A DNA stretch of 64,000 nucleotides from contig NZ_CH724159.1 of NCBI RefSeq assembly GCF_000153045.1, positions 561,353-625,352 on the forward strand, given 5' to 3'. Position numbers and translations under genes: made by a program. The notes below the pieces were generated by a model. That model did not search any database and had not been told where the DNA came from. It saw only the letters and a program-made list of their open reading frames with translations. Below, piece by piece: positions 27,173 through 36,674 of this stretch. Within the stretch, counting starts at the first letter, position 1; each line of letters starts with the position of its first letter. The DNA is from Synechococcus sp. WH 5701 (GTDB taxonomy: Bacteria > Cyanobacteriota > Cyanobacteriia > PCC-6307 > Cyanobiaceae).

Positions 27173-28393
27173 TCAGGCGGGTCGGACCAGCACAAGGGGT
27201 GTGCGTTCGTTGGCGTTGCCGGCCGGGTTGGGACGCAGGGCACGCCTGAGCAGGTCTTCGTCGCAGCCAGCGCTGGAGGCGAGCACCTTGACCCGCCCGA
27301 GATCGTTGACATCAACCACCGCCACCGGCACCCCAAGAGCCTGGGCAAGCTCCTGACAGCAGCGTTCGGGCTGATCGGGACCAAGCACGATCGTCTGGTC
27401 GTAGGGAGGGGTGGTGCCGGTGATGTCGTCGATCAGCCGGGCCTGCTCACCGGCGAGGCGGTAGAAGCCGCCTTTGCTGCCCACCAGCTTCATCAGGCTG
27501 CCGGCCAGCCAGGCGCAGAGCACCCGCGCCGGCCCCACGGTGTCGATCAGGCTCTGCAGGCCGCAGGCTGTGGCCAGGCTGCTGGTGGGATGAAAGACGC
27601 GGCAGAGCAGCCGGGCCAGGCAGGAGGGCTCCACCATGGACGGGTGCTGGTAACGCCCCTGGATCACCGCCAGGGGCGTTTCGCCGATGGTGAGGATGTC
27701 GCCTGGACGCAGCACCGGCCCGGCATAGCGGCTCAATACCTCGGCGGGATCATCGAGCACCCCCAGCAGGTGGGTGGGTACCGCCAGCACCTGGCAGCCG
27801 TCGCCGTCGCGCCAGGCAGCAGTGGCCGGATCGAGTGGTTCGGGATGTCGCACCGGCACCAGGAAGCCCTGGCGCCGCTCCAGGCGACCGAACGGTCCGT
27901 AATTGACCCAGATCACCTCCAGCCAGAGGGTGTCGAGCAGGTCCTCCAGGATGGTGTGCCGCTCCTCAGGGCTTGGCCCGGTCGCGCCGCCGGGCAGGCT
28001 GATGCTCACGCTGGCCCTGAGCTGGGTGCTCTTGTGCCCTTTGACGATGTAGGCCGCCCAGTAGCCATCGGGCCGGCTCGGCTCGTCGGGGTGGTCGGCG
28101 ACGATCCTGGTGCTCACCCTCAGGCGGGAGAGATCCTGGCGGCCGAGCACGGTGGGTCGCAACTGCAGCTCGGGCACCATCACCTCCATGCGGGCATGGG
28201 GATTGGCGATGCGGAAGCTGCCCTCCAGCGTCACGGCGCCCTTGTTGGTCCAGCGGGTGGTCCAGGGTCCCGAACTCAGGCGCAGGGGTGAGGCCGGCCG
28301 CAGGCGGTGGCGTAACTCCAGCCAGAGCAGGGTGAGGCCGAAGAGCAGCGCCAGAAGCAGCAGCGCGCAGAGCAAGGGAGGCAGGGACGGCAA
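27173..28393 (-). CDS. membrane-anchored protein with F420-0:gamma-glutamyl ligase (CofE)-like domain
   Basis: A protein of about 406 residues. An N-terminal hydrophobic span (about 4-24) is followed by a beta-rich segment and a C-terminal domain resembling CofE: RPGDILTIGETPLAVIQGRY and a closing NPAGNANERTPLVLVRP. CofE adds glutamates to coenzyme F420-0, but cyanobacteria are not known to depend on F420, so a different ligase role is likely. The start is uncertain: there is no ATG or GTG near the span, and TTG at 28393 fits best. It is divergent from the PhoH gene. Confidence 0.65.
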   Translation of the reverse strand: MPSLPPLLCALLLLALLFGLTLLWLELRHRLRPASPLRLSSGPWTTRWTNKGAVTLEGSFRIANPHARMEVMVPELQLRPTVLGRQDLSRLRVSTRIVADHPDEPSRPDGYWAAYIVKGHKSTQLRASVSISLPGGATGPSPEERHTILEDLLDTLWLEVIWVNYGPFGRLERRQGFLVPVRHPEPLDPATAAWRDGDGCQVLAVPTHLLGVLDDPAEVLSRYAGPVLRPGDILTIGETPLAVIQGRYQHPSMVEPSCLARLLCRVFHPTSSLATACGLQSLIDTVGPARVLCAWLAGSLMKLVGSKGGFYRLAGEQARLIDDITGTTPPYDQTIVLGPDQPERCCQELAQALGVPVAVVDVNDLGRVKVLASSAGCDEDLLRRALRPNPAGNANERTPLVLVRPA

Positions 28394-28504
28394 GGGGCAG
28401 GGGCGCCGGGTCTGCGGGAGCGTAGATCGTGTCTGGGGCCAGGCGCTGGCGGGGTGGACACCGCCGCGGCCTAGGTTCAACCGCTGGCCATTGCGGCGCG
28501 GGTG

Positions 28505-29887
28505 ATGAAGAAGACCTTCGTTCTCGACACGAACGTGCTGCTGCACGATCCCCTGGCGATCACCCGCTTCGAAGACAACACGGTGGTGATCCCGATCGAG
28601 GTGGTCGAGGAGATCGACCGCTTCAAGCGTGATTCCTCCGAGAGGGGCCGCAATGCCCGCCAGACCTCCCGCCTGCTCGATGAGCTGCGCGGCAAGGGCA
28701 ACCTCTCCGAGGGGGTGGAGATCAATGCGGAGCACCACGGCCTGCTCAAGGTGGTGTTCTGCCGCAACGAAACTCTCGCCCAGCTGCCGCCTGAGCTGAA
28801 ATCCGGCAATGGCGATAACAACATCCTGGCGGTGGCGCTGGAGCAGCGCCTCCAGGACGTGATGGGCAACCAGCCCCCCGTGGTGCTGGTCACCAAGGAC
28901 ACCAACCTGCGCATCAAGGCCGATGCGGTGGGTCTCATCGCCCAGGACTACAGCACCGACAAGGTGGCGATCGCCGACCTCTACCCGGGCTTCAGCGAGT
29001 GGGTGGTGACGGCAGAGCAGATCGACCAGCTGCACCAGCAGGGATCCGTGGCCCTCGACCAGCTGCCGCCGCGGTTGCCGCCCCAGCCGCCGCTGCTGCC
29101 CAACGAAGGGGTGACCCTGGTGGATGCCCTGCAACCCCAGCACACCCTGCTGGCGCGGGCGGACGCGGAGGCCAGGGGTTTGCGGACCCTGCAGAAGGTG
29201 ACCCGGATCAAGCTGGGACGGGTCAGCCCCCGCAACCGGGAGCAGACCTTCGCCCTTGATCTGCTGCTGGATCCGGCCATCAGTCTGGTGACCCTGGTGG
29301 GCAAGGCCGGCACCGGCAAGACCCTGCTGGCCCTGGCCGCCGGGCTGCATCAGGTGGCCGATGATCACCTCTACGACCGCCTGCTGGTGACCCGGCCGGT
29401 GATTCCCCTGGGCAAGGACATCGGCTTCCTTCCCGGCGATTTTCAGGAGAAGATGGGTCCCTGGATGCAGCCCATCATCGACAACCTCGACTACCTGCTC
29501 GGTGGTGAAGAAACGTCCCAAGGCAGCATGCGCTCCAGCCGAGGTCCGCGCAGCAACTGGTCGGACCTCAAGGGCATGGGCCTGCTGGAGGTGGAGGCGA
29601 TCACCTACATCCGCGGGCGCTCGATCCCGCGCCAGTACATGGTGGTGGATGAGGCCCAGAACCTCACGCCCCATGAGGTGAAGACGATCGTCACCCGGGT
29701 GGGAGAGGGGACCAAGATCGTGCTCACCGGCGATCCGTATCAGATCGACAATCCCTATGTGGACGCCGACAGCAACGGCCTCACCTGGCTGGTGGAACGC
29801 TTCAAGGGTCAGCGGCTGGCGGGCCACGTCACCCTGCTCAAGGGTGAGCGTTCCCCTCTGGCGGAGCTGGCGGCGAACCTGCTGTAG
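28505..29887 (+). CDS. PIN-PhoH family protein (PhoH2-type ATPase/ribonuclease)
   Basis: A 460-residue two-domain protein. The N-terminal PIN domain has the acidic motif FVLDTNVLLHDP (D8) and EEIDRFK and NGDNNILA further on. The C-terminal PhoH ATPase contains Walker A GKAGTGKT and the VVDEAQNLTPHEVKTI Walker B region. PhoH2 proteins unwind and cut RNA using ATP. Length and order match the family. GTG at 28502 directly precedes the ATG used here. No antitoxin-like gene is seen next to it, so it is likely a housekeeping RNA enzyme. Confidence 0.9.
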   Translation: MKKTFVLDTNVLLHDPLAITRFEDNTVVIPIEVVEEIDRFKRDSSERGRNARQTSRLLDELRGKGNLSEGVEINAEHHGLLKVVFCRNETLAQLPPELKSGNGDNNILAVALEQRLQDVMGNQPPVVLVTKDTNLRIKADAVGLIAQDYSTDKVAIADLYPGFSEWVVTAEQIDQLHQQGSVALDQLPPRLPPQPPLLPNEGVTLVDALQPQHTLLARADAEARGLRTLQKVTRIKLGRVSPRNREQTFALDLLLDPAISLVTLVGKAGTGKTLLALAAGLHQVADDHLYDRLLVTRPVIPLGKDIGFLPGDFQEKMGPWMQPIIDNLDYLLGGEETSQGSMRSSRGPRSNWSDLKGMGLLEVEAITYIRGRSIPRQYMVVDEAQNLTPHEVKTIVTRVGEGTKIVLTGDPYQIDNPYVDADSNGLTWLVERFKGQRLAGHVTLLKGERSPLAELAANLL

Positions 29888-30000
29888 CAGCTTCAACGAT
29901 TCATCACGGGGACTCATCAAGGCCACAGGGCGTTGACAGCCTTGCGGCATCGGGGCGCGCCACACCCAGCGTCACTGCCCTTCGTTCACGGCACAGGAAC

Positions 30001-32370
30001 ATGAGCAATCAAACCAGGAAACACCGCTCCCACCTGCCGATGCCGAACACGGTGCGGCCGGGACTGATCACCTACGACGCAAAGGATCCCGATACCTCAT
30101 TCCCGCCGATCGAGCAGTTGCGGCCGCCCGAAGGAGCGCCGAACGTGCTGATCGTTCTCATCGATGATGCCGGGTTCGGCTCCGCCAGCGCCTTCGGTGG
30201 CCCTTGCCAGACGCCCACGGCAGAGAAACTGGCTGCTGGCGGTCTGAAGTTCAACCGCTTCCACAGCACCGCTCTGTGCTCGCCTTCGCGTCAGGCGCTG
30301 CTCACCGGGCGCAACCACCACTCTGCCGGCATGGGCGGAATCACCGAGATCGCCACGGGTGCGCCGGGCTACTGCTCGGTTCTGCCTAACAGCATGGCCC
30401 CTCTGGCCAAAACATTGAGGCTGAATGGCTACGCCACCGCGCAGTTCGGCAAGTGCCATGAAGTACCGGTGTGGCAGACCAGCCCCGTCGGACCGTTTGA
30501 CGCCTGGCCGACGGGCGGCGGCGGCTTCGATCATTTCTATGGCTTCGTCGGCGGTGAAGCCAATCAGTGGTACCCCACGCTGTATGAAGGCACCACACCG
30601 GTGGAGCCGGACAAGACACCAGAGCAGGGCTATCACCTCATGGAGGACATGGCCGACAAGGCCCTGAACTGGATCGGGCAGCAGAAAGCACTGACGCCCG
30701 ATCAGCCCTTCTTCGCCTATTTCGCGCCTGGCGCCACCCATGCTCCGCACCACGTGCCAAAGGAATGGGCCGATCAATACAAAGGCCAATTCGATGCAGG
30801 CTGGGATGCTCTGCGCGAGCAGACGATCGCCCGCCAGAAGCAATTGGGTGTGATCCCTCCGGAATGCGAACTTACCGACCGCCATGGCGAGATACCCGCT
30901 TGGGAGGAGATGCCGGAGGCCTTCCGCCCGGTGCTGAGCCGCCAGATGGAAGTCTATGCCGGCTTCATGGCCTATACCGACCATCACGTGGGGCGCATTG
31001 TCGAGAGCCTTGAAAAGCTCGGCATACTCGAGGACACACTTATTTATTATATCATTGGCGACAATGGCGCCTCTGCCGAGGGCTCATTGAACGGCTGTTT
31101 CAATGAGATGAGCTATTTCAATGGCCTGCAGGCGCTGGAAACGCCTGAGTACCTGACGGAGCGGCTCGACAAGCTGGGCGGGCCAGAGTCCTACAACCAC
31201 TACGCCGTGGGCTGGGCCCACGCGATGAACACGCCTTACCAGTGGACCAAGCAGGTGGCGTCCCACTTCGGAGGCACCCGCAATGGCACCGTCGTCCACT
31301 GGCCCAGGGGCATCAGAGCCAAGGGCGAGATCCGCTCCCAGTTCACCCACTTGATTGATGTGGCACCGACGATCCTGGAGGCGGCCGGCCTGCCGGAACC
31401 CGTGTCCGTCGATGGAATCCAGCAGGATCCGATCGAAGGGGTGAGCATGCTTTACACCTTCGATGATCCGGGCGCCGCTGAGCGGCACGAAACCCAGTAC
31501 TTCGAGATGTTCGGCAACCGCGGCATCTATCACAAGGGATGGACGGCCGTGACCCACCACTCCACACCCTGGGTTCAGGCTGTTCCGCCTGCCCTCGATG
31601 ACGACGTCTGGGAGTTGTATGACACGAGTAAAGACTGGAGCCAGGCGAAGGATCTTGCCAGAGAAATGCCGCAGAAACTGCACGAACTGCAGCGCCTCTG
31701 GTTGATCGAGGCGACGCGCTACAAGGTGCTGCCGATCGACGATCGGCTGCTCGAGAAGCTCAACCCCGACACAGCTGGCCGCCCGACCCTGATCAAGGGC
31801 AAGACGCAACTGTTGTTCGAGGGCATGGGCCGCCTGTCGGAGAATTGCGTTCTCAACATCAAGAACAAATCCCACTCGGTCACGGCCGAAATCGTGGTAC
31901 CGGAGAAGGGCGCCGAGGGGGTGATCATCTCCCAGGGCGCGAACATCGGCGGCTGGAGCCTTTATGCCAAAGGGGGGAAACTCAAGTACTGCTACAACTG
32001 GGGCGGCTTCCAGCGGTTCTACGTGGAGGGGGAGTCGCCCATCCCTGCTGGTGAACACCAGGTGCGGATGGAGTTCGCCTATGCCGGCGGCGGCCTGGGC
32101 AAAGGCGGCACCGTCACGCTCTACACCGACGGCCAGAAGGTGGGCGAAGGCCAGATCGGCGCCACTCTGGCGATGATCTTCTCCGCCGATGACGGTTGCG
32201 ACATCGGCGAGGACAGTGGCGCTCCTGTGTCGGAGGACTATGGTCCCCGCGGCAATGCCTTCAATGGCCAGGTCAAGGGCGTGCAGCTTGCGATCGATGA
32301 GGCGGCCGAGAGCCTGGATCACCGCATCGATCCGGCCGTGGCGATCCAATTGGCCATGGCGCGGCAATGA
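30001..32370 (+). CDS. type I arylsulfatase (formylglycine-dependent)
   Basis: A 789-residue alkaline-phosphatase-superfamily enzyme. The metal-site acids are in VLIDDAGFG (D55, D56), and the sulfatase signature C93-S-P-S-R97 carries the cysteine that must be converted to formylglycine. HHVGRIVESLEKLG and the IIGDNGASAEG metal segment follow. The C-terminal 200 residues form a beta-rich accessory domain. It hydrolyses sulfate esters, releasing sulfate. No signal peptide is visible, so it is probably cytoplasmic like Pseudomonas AtsA. AGGAAC precedes the ATG. No formylglycine-generating enzyme gene is in the window. An IS lies just downstream. Confidence 0.92.
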   Translation: MSNQTRKHRSHLPMPNTVRPGLITYDAKDPDTSFPPIEQLRPPEGAPNVLIVLIDDAGFGSASAFGGPCQTPTAEKLAAGGLKFNRFHSTALCSPSRQALLTGRNHHSAGMGGITEIATGAPGYCSVLPNSMAPLAKTLRLNGYATAQFGKCHEVPVWQTSPVGPFDAWPTGGGGFDHFYGFVGGEANQWYPTLYEGTTPVEPDKTPEQGYHLMEDMADKALNWIGQQKALTPDQPFFAYFAPGATHAPHHVPKEWADQYKGQFDAGWDALREQTIARQKQLGVIPPECELTDRHGEIPAWEEMPEAFRPVLSRQMEVYAGFMAYTDHHVGRIVESLEKLGILEDTLIYYIIGDNGASAEGSLNGCFNEMSYFNGLQALETPEYLTERLDKLGGPESYNHYAVGWAHAMNTPYQWTKQVASHFGGTRNGTVVHWPRGIRAKGEIRSQFTHLIDVAPTILEAAGLPEPVSVDGIQQDPIEGVSMLYTFDDPGAAERHETQYFEMFGNRGIYHKGWTAVTHHSTPWVQAVPPALDDDVWELYDTSKDWSQAKDLAREMPQKLHELQRLWLIEATRYKVLPIDDRLLEKLNPDTAGRPTLIKGKTQLLFEGMGRLSENCVLNIKNKSHSVTAEIVVPEKGAEGVIISQGANIGGWSLYAKGGKLKYCYNWGGFQRFYVEGESPIPAGEHQVRMEFAYAGGGLGKGGTVTLYTDGQKVGEGQIGATLAMIFSADDGCDIGEDSGAPVSEDYGPRGNAFNGQVKGVQLAIDEAAESLDHRIDPAVAIQLAMARQ

Positions 32371-32497
32371 GCCGATCGCTGCGGATCGAGCCGCGCTGGC
32401 CGGCCGGTCTGGCGGTCCTGGCTGGCAGTCCTGCTGATGGCGGCAGCGTTGACCCCGGTGGTGGCCGTTGGTGTGACGGGCGGTCAGGCTGGGTGGT

Positions 32498-32503
32498 TAC
32501 TGA
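32498..32503. repeat. left copy of direct repeat flanking the first IS
   Basis: TACTGA occurs at both outer edges of the IS (here and at 34228-34233), overlapping the ends of the inverted repeats. The target duplication is therefore 4 to 6 bp (ACTG at least). Confidence 0.6.
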
Positions 32504-34228
32504 GGGCCTCCTGAAAAAGCTATTGCTCGGGCCAGCCTCTGATCCAGAGATGCCTGCGCCGTGATCATCTCAGCATGTAGCCAAACTCAGTCCCGATGAA
32601 ATGAGCAGCGTGGGACGCCTCTCAGAGGCGATACATGCCATTAGCAAGCCTTGGAGTATGGCAATCAATACAACAAGAAGCTCCAGGAGCTTCTCGAGGT
32701 TCATGACCAACAGATTTATGGCGATGGTGCAACCTGAGGTCTCGGCCAGCTTCTCACGAACGAGCCCAAGCCCGAAACGGCGCTTCCCTTGGCCGAACTT
32801 CCCCTCTACACCGTTGCGCCGCCTCTGATCATCTAGAGCGATCTTCTTCTCTGCAGCGACGAGATCAGGATCATTTTTTGGCCTGCCAAGACGCGGCCCG
32901 CTCAAGCGAATTCCATGCCTCATGCAAAAGGCGCGGTTGGATCGTGTGCGATAGATCTGATCAGCACAGACAACCTTTGGATAAAAGCCATGGCGACGGT
33001 GAAAAGTGCGTACCTGGGATTTTAGGTCTTCTCCTTCGTTGTAGGGATCCCAGCTGAGACGATCCAGGAATGCAAATCCATCGCCACTGACCGAGATCGA
33101 GATCTTGGCACCAAATTCAACATTATTTCTAGTCTTGCCACGAACGATTGGCCTGATGTGGGGTTGTGTCAAACTGACGATTCGATCCTGAATACTTCTG
33201 GTGTCTGAGTGATACAGGATCTTTTGCTGCCTCACCAGCTCACTGATCACCAACAGCTTGCGATACCAATGGCGACCAGCCGCCAAAACTCTTGCACCGC
33301 AGGCGATCAGAGCATCGATACTGGACAGGTTTCGAGCCAGATGCCGGAGCTGCTGACCAATGGCCTTGCGAATCTTGCTGAGGCGCGGACGCTTCTTCTT
33401 GGCCACCGCCAGGAATTGACGACGGGCCTGACGCCGGTTGGTTCTTGGTTTGTGGCCAAACACATCACGCACTTGCTTGTGCATCTCATCAATCAGCTTC
33501 TCTGTCGTTTCGCGGGCTTCATTGAGAAGAGAGAGATCAGTGGGATAGCGAATATCGCTGGGCACGCATGTGGCGTCAATCAGAAGGATTCCTTGATGCC
33601 TCTTGGGCGCCTTCGCATCTTGGCTGGGGCGTTCAAGAGCGGCAGGCACTGATCCGTCACCATCATCAGGATCATCATTGTCGCCTTGTTTATTCTGTGC
33701 AATTTGTTGTTTGCCATGCCGGACGATCCGCTCGTTGCAGTCATTGATGGTCTTCTCTGGCAGCCGACGACGGAAATACACCATCATCGAGGGATCAAAC
33801 GGTGCCTCGAACTGGAAGCCTTCCAAGCCAAGAAAGAACTGAAGATAGGGATTTTCCTTGATCTGCTCAACGAGCTCTTCGTCGGTGACCTGCAAGCGCT
33901 CCTTGATGATCAAGGCACCAAGGGCCATGCGAAAAGGCTTGGCAGGCGCTCCGAACCCCTTTGAAAACTGCGAGGCGTAGTGATGCTCCAGCTCATCCCA
34001 AGGGATCAGATCCGCCAACTTCACCCAGCGGTTATCCCCCGAGAGCTTCCCGCCGAATGGGAGGAAGAAATCATCAAAGGAGAGCTGATTGCCTTCCTTG
34101 CGGCGGTACATGTGGAAAACTTGGTGCAGCTTTTCGGCTCAATCCAGCCGATTTGCGCACATTATACCGCCATAGAAGTGCCCAGATCCACTGCACTGCA
34201 AGCGGTCTGGAGATCTTCAGGAAGCCCT
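32503..34228 (-). mobile_element. insertion sequence, IS5/IS1182-type, complete (about 1.73 kb)
   Basis: The element carries one transposase gene. Its ends are imperfect inverted repeats: AGGGCCTCCTGAA at the left and, read inward from the right, AGGGCTTCCTGAA. A TACTGA direct repeat flanks it. Base composition is lower in GC than the surrounding genes. It was inserted into the 3' part of an NYN-domain gene. Boundaries are accurate to 1-2 bp. Confidence 0.8.
32570..34111 (-). CDS. IS5/IS1182-family transposase
   Basis: A 513-residue DDE transposase. The N-terminal DUF772-type helical domain (about 35-130) contains LIIKERLQVTDEELVEQI; an acidic linker follows (about 145-170). The catalytic triad is read as D in LLIDATCVPSD, D in VVCADQIYRT, and E in NGVEGKFGQGKRR. 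The frame is intact and full-length, so the element may still be active. It begins MYRRKEGNQLSFDDFF, the usual start of this transposase group in cyanobacteria. Confidence 0.88.
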   Translation of the reverse strand: MYRRKEGNQLSFDDFFLPFGGKLSGDNRWVKLADLIPWDELEHHYASQFSKGFGAPAKPFRMALGALIIKERLQVTDEELVEQIKENPYLQFFLGLEGFQFEAPFDPSMMVYFRRRLPEKTINDCNERIVRHGKQQIAQNKQGDNDDPDDGDGSVPAALERPSQDAKAPKRHQGILLIDATCVPSDIRYPTDLSLLNEARETTEKLIDEMHKQVRDVFGHKPRTNRRQARRQFLAVAKKKRPRLSKIRKAIGQQLRHLARNLSSIDALIACGARVLAAGRHWYRKLLVISELVRQQKILYHSDTRSIQDRIVSLTQPHIRPIVRGKTRNNVEFGAKISISVSGDGFAFLDRLSWDPYNEGEDLKSQVRTFHRRHGFYPKVVCADQIYRTRSNRAFCMRHGIRLSGPRLGRPKNDPDLVAAEKKIALDDQRRRNGVEGKFGQGKRRFGLGLVREKLAETSGCTIAINLLVMNLEKLLELLVVLIAILQGLLMACIASERRPTLLISSGLSLATC

Positions 34229-34233
34229 ACTGA
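34228..34233. repeat. right copy of direct repeat flanking the first IS
   Basis: Second TACTGA, matching 32498-32503; it marks the right edge of the IS insertion. Confidence 0.6.
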
Positions 34234-34560
34234 TCGAAGCTCAGAGGCACCCAGCCGTCCTCCTGGGTCACTGCAGCAATGGCGCCCAGGAGAAAGAGCC
34301 TTGCGCAGGATCTCGGTGTCGATGAATTTGTCGCAGGCGGCCACGAAGGGTTTGGGCGTCTTCTTCTCGCCGAAGGCGTAGACCGCCAGCCCCGCCGCAC
34401 GGATGCGGGCGGCCAGTCGTGTGACGTCGTTGTCGGAGGACACCAGCCAGAAGCCGTCCACCCGGCCGCTATGCAGCAGATCCATGGCGTCGATGATCAG
34501 GGCCACCTCCGCCAGCAGTTCGCAGATCACTGGGGTCTGGGCGTTGTCGGCATCGATCAA
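34229..34560 (-). pseudogene. NYN/LabA-like domain gene, internally deleted and cut by the IS
   Basis: The remnant encodes an NYN (PIN-like) RNA-nuclease domain of the LabA type: IDADNAQ at the start, SSDNDVTRLA and the GEKKTPKPFVAACDKFI block later. Only about 38 residues separate the first and second acid motifs; family members have roughly 90-100, so about 50-60 residues were lost in frame between LLAEVA and ALIIDAMDLL. The 3' end stops at the IS right repeat. No good start codon precedes IDADNAQ (only TTG), and an in-frame stop lies about 23 codons upstream. It cannot make a normal protein. Confidence 0.72.
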
Positions 34561-34652
34561 CTGATGCTCGGCAGCCAGAGTCTTCGTGTTGGTGCAGTCT
34601 TGATTGCCCAGTCACTCCTTCATTCTGACAATTCCTGACCCGCAACAGTGGT

Positions 34653-36046
<1,394 letters not shown>

Positions 36047-36047
<1 letters not shown>

Positions 36048-36640
36048 CAGCCTGCGGGCACCACTTCGCTGTTCAGCTCATTGAAGCTGCGGGTGGCGCT
36101 GGTGTTGGCGCTGCCGGCGGGATTGAGTCCGGTGGCCTTGCTCAGGGCGGAGCTGATGGATTCAGTGTTTACCTGCCCCTTGCCGTCGAACACCACGCGG
36201 CCGGCGGGATCGAGCACCACCACCTGGGGGATCAGACCCTTCCAGTAGTGGGCGGGGTCGCTGCTGCCCTCGTCGGGCCGGTTCTGGAGCTGATCGGTGG
36301 TGAGCGGAATGATCTCGACCCTCGATCCCCACAGCCGCTGCAGCTCCGAGACCACGGGGGAGAACTGCTTGCTGTCAGCGCTGTCATCGAGATAGAAGAT
36401 CAGAACCACGGGCCGGTGGTCGGCCAGGGCCTGAGCCAGGCTGCTGCGTGGCGGCACCAGCGAGCCATTGCCGGCATAGAGCGAATAGATGTTGCCGTCG
36501 TAGCTGTTGGTGGTGAGAGCCGCCGCCGCTGGAGACGCCGTGGCCAGCAGCAGCCAGGCGCCGAGGATCAGGCTGAGCAGACCGGCTCTGAGGGCGGAGA
36601 GGGGACCGGCTTGGAAGCCGATGCGTGCAGGAAGGCGCAA
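36047..36640 (-). CDS. thioredoxin-fold protein of the thylakoid photosystem-I accumulation factor type
   Basis: About 197 residues. A signal-like or anchor segment (about 15-38, ending SPAAAA) precedes a thioredoxin fold. The position of the usual CxxC reads [15 protein letters not shown], so no redox pair is present. The protein resembles cyanobacterial thylakoid thioredoxin-like factors (Synechocystis slr1796 group) linked to photosystem I levels; that link is recalled, not proven here. The start is uncertain: TTG 36640 gives a clean signal region, while ATG 36739 would overlap the DUF3685 gene by 65 bp. It probably sits in the membrane facing the lumen. Confidence 0.72.
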
Positions 36641-36674
36641 CCGAACACCAGATGGGCTGGGGCCATTGTGACCC

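Noticed and set aside
28505-29887. PIN-PhoH as a toxin of a toxin-antitoxin pair.
   Set aside because: No small antitoxin-like gene lies directly upstream; the neighbouring gene is divergent and unrelated.
27173-29965. A 930-codon open frame on the minus strand spanning the CofE-like gene and the PhoH gene.
   Set aside because: The part beyond 28393 is antisense to the intact PIN-PhoH gene and has no family features; high GC makes long shadow frames common.
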